Shown here piece by piece: positions 1 to 5,139 of a DNA stretch of 5,829 nt. Position numbers and translations under genes: made by a program. The stretch spans positions 1-5,829 of the forward strand of contig JAFGJA010000223.1 in the NCBI GenBank assembly GCA_016929355.1, given 5' to 3'. Under the pieces are notes generated by a model. The model did no database searches. It had not been told where the DNA came from and was given only the letters and a program-made list of their open reading frames with translations. Numbering within the stretch: the stretch's first letter is position 1; every line of letters starts with the position of its first letter. This DNA comes from Anaerolineae bacterium (lineage in GTDB: Bacteria; Chloroflexota; Anaerolineae; Aggregatilineales; Aggregatilineaceae).

Positions 1-207
1 GATCCGGTGCGGCACGAGACGCGCTTTTTCCGTGTGCGCGAATCCGGTTTCTATGCGTCGGTCAACCTGGATTCGGCTGGCTGTTATCGCACGCCGCGCC
101 TGCCCGCGTTGGCGTTAGAGGTGGCGGCGTTATGGGCGGACGATCCGCCTGATGCCGCGACCATTGTGCAGACCGTCCAGCGTATGTTTGAGCCTGTGCG
201 GGCGTAG
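1..207 (+). CDS. Uma2-family (DUF820) putative endonuclease, C-terminal fragment
   Basis: The reading frame is open from the first base of the window and ends at a TAG stop (205-207), so only the last 68 residues are visible. They start with 'DPVRHETRFFRV', which matches the 'IDP..R....F' strand that follows the core of Uma2/DUF820 proteins. The 'GCYRTPRLPALALEVAALW' stretch corresponds to the family's usual C-terminal 'G.Y.S.vLPGf.l.v..lW' segment. Uma2 proteins have a PD-(D/E)XK-like nuclease fold and are extremely numerous in Cyanobacteria and Chloroflexota, but their cellular role is poorly known. The catalytic residues lie upstream and cannot be checked. A GTG at 7-9 could be read as a start, but a 66-residue protein beginning mid-domain is unlikely. 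The corA-like gene starts 11 nt downstream, so the two may be cotranscribed. The assignment rests on motif memory. Confidence 0.72.
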   Translation, partial: DPVRHETRFFRVRESGFYASVNLDSAGCYRTPRLPALALEVAALWADDPPDAATIVQTVQRMFEPVRA

Positions 208-218
208 GAGTCGCCAGT

Positions 219-1205
219 ATGATTCGTTCCTTATACCGTACCGCCGAGGGTGCGCTGGTTCACGATCTGACACCGGCGCAGATCGCCGCCGCTTTGCGCG
301 ATGAGTCGGGTTTGTTGTGGGTGGATATCGTTCATGAGCCAGCCGATTCCGCCGAAACACTGCTGCTAACCACCTTCAACTTTCACGCGCTGGCGGTGGA
401 TGATGCCTTGAAGCAGTCGCACATCCCCAAAATTGACGATTGGGGCGATTATCTCTATCTTGTGCTGCACGCAGTTGTCTTTGATGACTCGGATGATGAT
501 CTGGTCACAACGCTTGAACTCGATCTGTTTCTGGGCAAAAATTATCTCGTGACCCACCAGGGCCAGCCGGTTAGCGCGGTGGATCGCGTGTGGTCATTGG
601 TGGTGCGGGATGAGCGGCATCTGCAAGAAGGGTCGGGCCATCTGTTGTACCGGCTGGCGGATGAACTCGTGGCCGAATACATGCCGACTGTCGAAGCGAT
701 TGATGAGGCCATCGATCAGATCGAGGATCAGGTCTTCAGCAGACCGGAAACGACTTTGCTTGAGCGCATTTTCATCATGAAACGCGCCTTATTGCATCTA
801 CGGCGCATCATGGCCCCCCAGCGCGAGGTGTTGAACAAACTCGCGCGCGGCGATTACGCGGTGGTGGCGGCGGCCGATCGCATGTTTTTCCGCGATGTGT
901 ACGATCATCTCGTGCGGTTGCATGACATCACCGAGAGCCTGCGCGATCTGGTGGGTGGCGTGTTGGATACCTACCTGTCGGTGGTCAATAACCGCATGAA
1001 CGATGTCATGAAAACGCTCACGATCATTACCACGCTGTTTATGCCCCTCTCGTTTCTGGTCGGGTTTTTTGGCATGAACTTTTTCCAACCGGTGTTTGAT
1101 CTTGGCGCGTGGACGGGGCAAGCTGCGTTTGGGCTGGTCATGGTGATGATGCTCATCCTTCCGGCGTTCATGGTGGTTTGGATGCGCCGCCGTTTGTGGA
1201 TGTAA
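219..1205 (+). CDS. corA: CorA-family magnesium/divalent cation transporter
   Basis: The 328-residue protein has the length and layout of CorA channels, which form inner-membrane homopentamers passing Mg2+ (or Co2+/Ni2+) along the membrane potential. Residues 1 to about 265 form the acidic cytoplasmic domain, including a long helical stretch ('EAIDEAIDQIEDQVF') typical of the stalk helices. The first membrane helix spans about 268-287 and ends in the signature GMN at residues 285-287 (FFGMNF). The second helix is about 302-323, followed by the basic end 'RRRLWM'. The loop after GMN reads 'FFQPVFDLGAWTG' and not the common MPEL form, as in a clade I recall from Chloroflexota and Cyanobacteria. 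The ATG at 219 is chosen because GGAG (207-210) lies 8 nt upstream and the protein starts like family members. It converges with the STAND gene. Substrate choice cannot be read from the sequence. Confidence 0.95.
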   Translation: MIRSLYRTAEGALVHDLTPAQIAAALRDESGLLWVDIVHEPADSAETLLLTTFNFHALAVDDALKQSHIPKIDDWGDYLYLVLHAVVFDDSDDDLVTTLELDLFLGKNYLVTHQGQPVSAVDRVWSLVVRDERHLQEGSGHLLYRLADELVAEYMPTVEAIDEAIDQIEDQVFSRPETTLLERIFIMKRALLHLRRIMAPQREVLNKLARGDYAVVAAADRMFFRDVYDHLVRLHDITESLRDLVGGVLDTYLSVVNNRMNDVMKTLTIITTLFMPLSFLVGFFGMNFFQPVFDLGAWTGQAAFGLVMVMMLILPAFMVVWMRRRLWM

Positions 1206-1209
1206 TGCG

Positions 1210-1231
1210 CTCCCATCCCTCCAGCATGGGA
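1210..1231. terminator. Hairpin in convergent gap, possible bidirectional terminator
   Basis: CTCCCAT (1210-1216) pairs perfectly with ATGGGAG (1225-1231) around a 9-nt loop, starting 5 nt after the corA stop. No T-run follows on either strand, so it is not a classical intrinsic terminator. It may still slow or end transcription between the two convergent genes, or it may be the degenerate left half of the adjacent repeat element. Confidence 0.35.
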
Positions 1232-1261
1232 GGGGAGAAGAATCCCTGTTGGAAAGTTCCG

Positions 1262-1295
1262 CCCTGCCTGCGGGGAGGGATTTAGGGTGGGGTCA
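1262..1295 (+). repeat. 34-nt dispersed intergenic repeat, copy 1
   Basis: These 34 bases (CCCTGCCTGC ... GTGGGGTCA) are identical to positions 5005-5038. The unit ends in ATTTAGGGTGGGGTCA. On the minus strand it would be translated as 'DPTLNPSPQAGR', a recurrent spurious peptide that I associate with dispersed GC-rich repeats in Chloroflexota and other bacterial genomes. The repeat ends one base before the stop codon of the STAND gene. The left partner arm present in copy 2 is not recognisable here; a different hairpin (1210-1231) sits in its place. Confidence 0.85.
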
Positions 1296-1296
1296 A

Positions 1297-3750
1297 CTAC
1301 ACCTGCTCCGGCCATTCCGCTAAGGCGGCATTGGCCGTTGAACTCACATCCCCGTGCGGGTCGTCCGTCATCTGGCGGAGGAAGGGCAGCACGCGCGGAT
1401 CATGGGTTCCTGCCAGGGCGTTAACCGTCGCCTGCCGCACCCACTCGTTATCATCTTCCGATGCTTGCAGCAAACATAAGATAATTATGGCCTGCTTTTT
1501 GCCGGTCAGCTTTTGCGCCGCGAAATAACGTTCCTTGTACTCGGAACTATGCAGCAGGGTGCGGATCAACTCCTGTGGCCCGGTTTCGATTACCTCGGTC
1601 TGGGCCTCTTTTTTCAGCGAAGAAAGGACTTCGGCTTGTTCCAGGCTGCCGCGCTGGATCACCACCTCGATCCAATGCCACGTTTGCTCCTGAATCCCTT
1701 CCCAGGCCAGCGTTTGCCCAAACAGGCGGCGTTGTTCGCTTTCGCGCCGGATATGTTCAATCGTTTCGCGTTTTTTGCGCGCGCGCTCCTTGACGTTTTC
1801 GACATGCTGTTGGGCGAGTTCCTGCGTGTGCCGCACCCGATCCCGGTTGGATTCCTCAAGATCGCTTTGCCACTGATCTTCCTGCGTGCGCAACGAGGGC
1901 ATCCGGCGACGCGACGGGCGGCGATCCAGGCTCAGATGTTCGGCCTCTTGCGGGGTAGACTGTGGGATCGCGCTGTGCCCGCCATTCCCGTGCAGATAGC
2001 CCGCCTGTGTTTCCGTGATCCAGTTGGCGAGATGGTCCCAACTATAGAGCAGCGATTCGTGCGCCACTTCGATGTACGGCTGGTTGTTGCGCCCGCGATT
2101 GACCGACAGCAGCCGCGCCTTGACCATCTGCCCGATGAAGGCTTGCGTATGGGCATCCCGCACGACGTGCGAAATGGCGGCGCGTTTGCGGGTGACGGTC
2201 CCGTCCGCCTTGACTGCGACCAGTTCGCGGAATACATGCGGCATCACTGCGCGTTGCGCGTCGGTCATAGTATTGAACGTGCTGACTGACTGCTGCTCGA
2301 TAGCTTGCTGTACGCCGCCCAAATCCGCATACGACTGGATCGTCAGGTAGTCATCGGCGCGGCGGCGATAGAGTTCACCGAGCGTATAGGCCATCAGCGC
2401 CAGCGAGCCAGGATATTCCACCGTATCCTGCAAAATGCGCGCGGCCAGATCGCCTTCAAAGCGCAGCCCTGCGCGATCCGCCGGGCGTTGGATCATGGCT
2501 TCTAACGCCTCACGGGTCGGGGCGGCGAGGGGGAATGTGCTGTTTTCGAGCAGCGCCGCCAGGGGCGCGACGTTGATGCAGTGCCCGTAAAAATCGCTGC
2601 GCACCGTCACCAGCACATGCACGCGCGGATGTTGCATGGCTTGCATGATCGCTTCAATAAAGGGCGAGCGGTAATCGTGATCAACGGTGGTGAATAATTC
2701 CTCAAACTGGTCGATGAACAGCATCAGCCGCGCGGAGTCCGGTTGGCGTTTGAGGACGTGCGTACAGAAATTCAGCAGCAGTTCCGGTGTTTCGTAAAGA
2801 CGCTGCGCCAGTTTGTGCCCCTCCACATCGGGATTGCGCAGCAGAGTCGTGACCAGCGCCGTGAACGGATTGCCCACGCCCAGGTTATCCGGCGTAAACG
2901 GGATCGGAATCCAGCGATGATCGGTGGCCGTTTCGCGCAGGCGGGGGATCAAGCCCGCGCCGACCAGGGACGATTTGCCACTGCTGCTGGCCCCCACTAC
3001 CGCGACGAATTGATTATCACGCACCCGTGCCGCGAGTTTATCGGTTTCTGCGCCGCGCCCAAAGAAGATCGACGCATCTTTGGGTTGGAACGCGCGCAAA
3101 CCGGGGAAGGGCGATCCTTGCCAGAGCGGGAGCGGTTTGGGCTGCGGCGAGCGCTGCACATAGGACTGATCTTCGATGACGGTGGCGATCAATGTGCGGA
3201 GCTGTTGGTCAAGCTGGGCGCGGAACTCGTCCGGCAGAGTGTATTGGGTGAATTGTCCGGCGCGTTCAGCCGGGGGAACCGATTCGAATTCGTCCCGGAA
3301 GAACAACTGCGCGCGCCGGTACTGGCTGAAGCGCTCGATCAACTGCGGATTATCAAGCCGGATCGCCGGGGGGCGTATGCGCTGGTAGGCTAGCAGGTGC
3401 GGCGGGCGCTGGTTTTTGATGATTTCGCGCGCGTTATGGTAAACAAACGCCGTGCTGGACGAATGCGATTCGCCCTCGATAGCACACGGCGCGCCGAGAT
3501 GCGACCAGGCGACGAGGATCACAATGTCGCATTGATTGGGCAAGATCGCGTTCGGTGCGGGCGTGATCGTGTCGTCATAGCTGCTGGCTTCCCACAGAAT
3601 GGTATCCAGCGTGATCGACTCGCGCGTAAACTGGCGGCGCAGGTCGGGATCATATTGCAGATCGTCGATCACCTTGAGCGCAATCGCGCGTTCGTCGGGT
3701 ATATCGTTTGGCGCAGAGATGAAAATGCGTATATGACGCGGGTCAGCCAT
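1297..3750 (-). CDS. STAND NTPase: DUF4062-like domain, nSTAND1 ATPase, coiled coil, HEAT-like end
   Basis: This is an 817-residue multidomain protein. Residues 7 to about 125 ('RIFISAPNDIPDERAIALKVIDDLQYD', then 'CDIVILVAWSHLG') match the DUF4062/TIR-like N-terminal domain found on STAND proteins of Chloroflexota and Cyanobacteria. Residues 214 to about 580 are an nSTAND1 ATPase: 'PFPGLRAFQPKDASIFFGR' entry motif (214-232), Walker A GASSSGKS (253-260), Walker B 'LMLFIDQFEELF' with D347, 'VTVRSDFYGHC' (381-391), and the winged-helix end 'YIEVAHESLLYSWDHLANW' (559-577). A basic linker (about 605-622) and charged coiled coil (about 624-678) lead to about three HEAT-like repeats (about 736-813). 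STAND proteins are switch ATPases that oligomerise when a sensor region binds a trigger; antiviral Avs proteins are well-studied members. The trigger and effector activity of this one are unknown. The ATG at 3750 has only a weak GGCGGA Shine-Dalgarno about 10 nt upstream, but the domain begins right after it. A divergent promoter region lies upstream. Confidence 0.88.
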   Translation of the reverse strand: MADPRHIRIFISAPNDIPDERAIALKVIDDLQYDPDLRRQFTRESITLDTILWEASSYDDTITPAPNAILPNQCDIVILVAWSHLGAPCAIEGESHSSSTAFVYHNAREIIKNQRPPHLLAYQRIRPPAIRLDNPQLIERFSQYRRAQLFFRDEFESVPPAERAGQFTQYTLPDEFRAQLDQQLRTLIATVIEDQSYVQRSPQPKPLPLWQGSPFPGLRAFQPKDASIFFGRGAETDKLAARVRDNQFVAVVGASSSGKSSLVGAGLIPRLRETATDHRWIPIPFTPDNLGVGNPFTALVTTLLRNPDVEGHKLAQRLYETPELLLNFCTHVLKRQPDSARLMLFIDQFEELFTTVDHDYRSPFIEAIMQAMQHPRVHVLVTVRSDFYGHCINVAPLAALLENSTFPLAAPTREALEAMIQRPADRAGLRFEGDLAARILQDTVEYPGSLALMAYTLGELYRRRADDYLTIQSYADLGGVQQAIEQQSVSTFNTMTDAQRAVMPHVFRELVAVKADGTVTRKRAAISHVVRDAHTQAFIGQMVKARLLSVNRGRNNQPYIEVAHESLLYSWDHLANWITETQAGYLHGNGGHSAIPQSTPQEAEHLSLDRRPSRRRMPSLRTQEDQWQSDLEESNRDRVRHTQELAQQHVENVKERARKKRETIEHIRRESEQRRLFGQTLAWEGIQEQTWHWIEVVIQRGSLEQAEVLSSLKKEAQTEVIETGPQELIRTLLHSSEYKERYFAAQKLTGKKQAIIILCLLQASEDDNEWVRQATVNALAGTHDPRVLPFLRQMTDDPHGDVSSTANAALAEWPEQV

Positions 3751-3808
3751 AGGTATTTTTTCCGCCAGATAACAAGATAAATAGCGTGTGAAATAAAATC
3801 CTACTTCG

Positions 3809-3837
3809 ATTATAGGTCGGGGCGGTTACAAACTCAA
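3809..3837 (-). promoter_or_regulatory. Predicted sigma70 promoter P1 of the STAND gene
   Basis: On the minus strand there is a TTGAGT -35 (3837-3832), a 17-nt spacer and a perfect TATAAT -10 (3814-3809). Transcription would begin near 3802, leaving a leader of about 50 nt before the ATG at 3750. This is the best promoter-like match in the window. The spacer contains one copy of the GGCGGT-TACAA motif (3821-3831). Confidence 0.65.
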
Positions 3838-3865
3838 ATTATACCAACCGGTGGCGGTCATACAA
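3838..3865 (-). promoter_or_regulatory. Possible second upstream promoter P2 of the STAND gene
   Basis: A second perfect TATAAT on the minus strand (3843-3838) is preceded, with a 16-nt spacer, by TTGTAT (3865-3860). It would place a tandem promoter just upstream of P1. The -35 match is weak (only TTG fits strongly), so this is less certain than P1. Its -35 directly abuts the -35 proposed for the divergent plus-strand genes. Confidence 0.35.
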
Positions 3866-3894
3866 TTGCTCTCCCTCTGGGCCTATGCTATGCT
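3866..3894 (+). promoter_or_regulatory. Predicted promoter of the membrane-protein gene pair
   Basis: TTGCTC (3866-3871) is separated by 17 nt from TATGCT (3889-3894). The -10 carries the extended TGn motif (TGC at 3886-3888), which can compensate for a poor -35. The start would fall near 3901, inside the 11-nt palindrome at 3895-3905, leaving a leader of about 35 nt with an AGGAGG ribosome site. A tandem TATGC at 3884 makes the exact -10 register uncertain. Confidence 0.5.
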
Positions 3895-3905
3895 ACGGTT
3901 ACCGT
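3895..3905. promoter_or_regulatory. Operator-like palindrome ACGGTTACCGT
   Basis: This is a perfect inverted repeat with 5-nt arms (ACGGT/ACCGT) around a single T. It lies directly after the proposed -10 of the membrane-protein genes, where a repressor would block initiation. Its core CGGTTAC also occurs at 3823-3829 inside the spacer of the STAND promoter P1. The binding protein is unknown, and arms this short can occur by chance. Confidence 0.35.
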
Positions 3906-3934
3906 AAAAATTAAATTTATACTGAGGAGGTTGT

Positions 3935-4429
3935 ATGTCGTCGCAAGCGATGGGGCTATTTGTCATCGGGAGCATTCTCATTGTCGTCGGCCTGTTTTTA
4001 CCGGCGGCCACCTGTGACGCGAGTGGTATGTATTACTGCAATAAAGACAATATCGCCTTGTTCCAATCGGATTATTTCAAAGACCCCTATGAATTTTCGG
4101 AGGGGATCAACGCCCACTTTTTCCCGATCATGCTGGTGGTGATGTGTCTGGTAGTTCTGACAAATGCCAGCCAGGATCGCGGGGTATTTCCGGTCACGAT
4201 TGCCTTATTCGGGATACTGGCATTTTACTTTTTCCTCATCTGGGATGAGATTGACCGGAGCAGCGCCTTATCGGTGGGCTTTGCCTGGATTGTCCTGTTT
4301 TTGGGCGCGGGCTTGATTCTCTGGGGCGGGTATCAGACGCGCGCACGCCGTCACAATTATGCTGCGTATGCCCCGGCATCTGGCGCGGCATCGTCCACTG
4401 AGTCTACGGGGAGTGATTGGTTATCATGA
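3935..4429 (+). CDS. Small four-helix integral membrane protein, unknown function (paralog A)
   Basis: I do not recognise a family for this 164-residue protein. Four hydrophobic helices are visible at about 6-25 (GLFVIGSILIVVGLFLPAA), 62-78, 83-103 (ending FYFFLIWDEIDRS) and 111-133. The 'QTRARRH' after helix 4 predicts both ends in the cytoplasm, with the helix 1-2 loop (about 26-60) outside. That loop holds two cysteines, C27 and C35, which could form a disulphide. The tail (141-164) is Ala/Ser/Thr-rich and probably disordered. AGGAGG at 3925-3930 sits 4 nt before the ATG, a strong but closely spaced ribosome site. The stop overlaps the next gene's start (ATGA), so the two are very likely translated together. 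It is transcribed divergently from the STAND gene. A partner role with it is only a guess. Confidence 0.82.
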   Translation: MSSQAMGLFVIGSILIVVGLFLPAATCDASGMYYCNKDNIALFQSDYFKDPYEFSEGINAHFFPIMLVVMCLVVLTNASQDRGVFPVTIALFGILAFYFFLIWDEIDRSSALSVGFAWIVLFLGAGLILWGGYQTRARRHNYAAYAPASGAASSTESTGSDWLS

Positions 4430-4893
4430 ACGCGGCACAAATCAAAACTCTGGCGTTGATCGGGGTGTTGCTCATGGCGGTGGGCGCGTTTTTGCCGCTC
4501 GAACGGGAAAGTGATTCCTGGGCGGATCAGGCGCTTTTTTCGTTTGATCGCTTCGATGGATCGAGCACATCGCGTTCGATCCGTAACGGCCTGACGGATA
4601 ATCTGTGGGGCATCAGCCTGTTTATTCTGGCGGTCACGACGGCTTACGCGGCGCTCAATTTTGACGGGCTGGGCGGCATGGTCACGATTATATTTGTCTA
4701 TCTCGTGCTGCTCTTTTATCTCTTTGTGGAATGGGAAATGAAGCTCAGTTTTGGCTGGCTGTTTTTGTTTGGCGGCTGGCTGCTGATCGCTGTCGCCAAC
4801 TTCCAGCATGGGCAGCTGCCCTCTGAGCCGCTTATGCCCAGGCCGAGCAAACCTGCCGCCGATTTGGGCCGGTTCAGCCCGCCCTCTGAATAA
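4426..4893 (+). CDS. Small four-helix integral membrane protein, unknown function (paralog B)
   Basis: From the ATG at 4426 this encodes 155 residues. Helices are visible at about 8-24 (TLALIGVLLMAVGAFLP), 60-77, 84-103 (MVTIIFVYLVLLFYLFVEW) and 107-125. The helix order, the 'GxFLP' end of helix 1, the 'FY.F..W' end of helix 3 and the nearby 'FGW..LF' start of helix 4 all mirror the preceding gene, so the two look like diverged tandem paralogs. The outside loop lacks the two cysteines of paralog A and is Ser/Asp/Arg-rich. The tail (131-155) is proline-rich. The start overlaps the previous stop by 4 nt (ATGA), the usual sign of translational coupling. An upstream TTG at 4417 is possible, but GGGGAG (4408-4413) is only 3 nt from it, so the ATG is preferred. 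The function is unknown. Confidence 0.8.
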   Translation: MNAAQIKTLALIGVLLMAVGAFLPLERESDSWADQALFSFDRFDGSSTSRSIRNGLTDNLWGISLFILAVTTAYAALNFDGLGGMVTIIFVYLVLLFYLFVEWEMKLSFGWLFLFGGWLLIAVANFQHGQLPSEPLMPRPSKPAADLGRFSPPSE

Positions 4894-4908
4894 GGTGTAT
4901 ATGTAGGG

Positions 4909-4940
4909 GCGGCTCTGAGTAACTGCCAGTTGCCGCTTTC
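4909..4940 (+). terminator. Weak stem-loop with T-rich end after the membrane-protein genes
   Basis: GCGGC (4909-4913) can pair with GCCGC (4932-4936), and AACTG-C-CAGTT (4921-4931) forms an inner palindrome. A short TTTCT follows. The position, 16 nt after the stop of paralog B, suits a terminator. The inner bulge and the poor T-run make this tentative. Confidence 0.3.
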
Positions 4941-4951
4941 TCCCGCAAGCA

Positions 4952-5038
4952 GACCTCACCCCCTGGCCCCCTCTCCGCAAGCAAAGAGGGGGAATCAAGT
5001 CCCTCCCTGCCTGCGGGGAGGGATTTAGGGTGGGGTCA
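4952..5038. repeat. Composite inverted-repeat element containing 34-nt repeat copy 2
   Basis: Two related units face each other. The left half begins GACCTCACCC (4952-4961) and the right half ends GGGTGGGGTC (5028-5037), matching in 9 of 10 positions when inverted. Each half also folds on itself: CCCCCTCT/AGAGGGGG on the left (about 4967-4992) and TCCCTCC/GGAGGGA on the right (about 5000-5023). The inner arms, CCCTCTCCGCAAGC on the left against the complement of the right half, differ only by transitions. Positions 5005-5038 are identical to 1262-1295. It has the look of a REP/BIME- or MITE-type element with no coding capacity. It separates the membrane-protein genes from the TIR gene and could also end transcription. 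Confidence 0.75.
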
Positions 5039-5067
5039 CATGATCCGTTTTGCCCACCCCAAACAAG

Positions 5068-5096
5068 TTGTGATTCCGGTGCGAACGATGTAAGAT
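5068..5096 (+). promoter_or_regulatory. Predicted promoter of the TIR gene
   Basis: TTGTGA (5068-5073), a 17-nt spacer and TAAGAT (5091-5096) give four of six matches in each box. The -10 is preceded by TG directly (5089-5090). A start near 5103 would leave a leader of about 37 nt. No strong Shine-Dalgarno is seen before the ATG at 5140. Confidence 0.5.
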
Positions 5097-5139
5097 TAGC
5101 GCGTTACCAGCGATCTACACCCAACTAAAGACGCGCGCT

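Noticed and set aside
971..1315. A minus-strand open frame containing 'DPTLNPSPQAGR'
   Set aside because: This peptide is the hallmark of translating the dispersed repeat; the remainder is antisense to the corA membrane helices.
1513..2289. A 258-codon open frame on the plus strand, antisense to the STAND gene
   Set aside because: It lies wholly within the STAND coding region on the opposite strand, its translation resembles no domain, and long antisense frames are common opposite GC-rich genes.
2743..3393. A 216-codon plus-strand open frame inside the STAND gene
   Set aside because: It is antisense to the Walker A and linker coding sequence, is rich in Arg/Gly/Ala with no recognisable fold, and has no separate promoter or ribosome site.
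3397..3780. A plus-strand open frame running from the STAND N-terminal region into the divergent promoter
   Set aside because: It is antisense to the conserved DUF4062-like domain and runs over the promoter boxes of the STAND gene.
4417..4428. A TTG start for paralog B, three codons upstream of the ATG
   Set aside because: The possible ribosome site is only 3 nt away, and the ATG gives the standard 4-nt ATGA coupling with the preceding stop.
4357..4998. A 213-codon minus-strand open frame opposite paralog B
   Set aside because: It begins inside the composite repeat ('PPLCLRRGGQGV', a typical repeat-derived peptide) and is antisense to a clear membrane protein, so it is a shadow frame.
4941..5040. 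CRISPR-like array from repeated GC-rich hairpins
   Set aside because: There are only two facing half-units with no regular spacers, and the second 34-nt copy lies 3.7 kb away. This is a dispersed inverted repeat.
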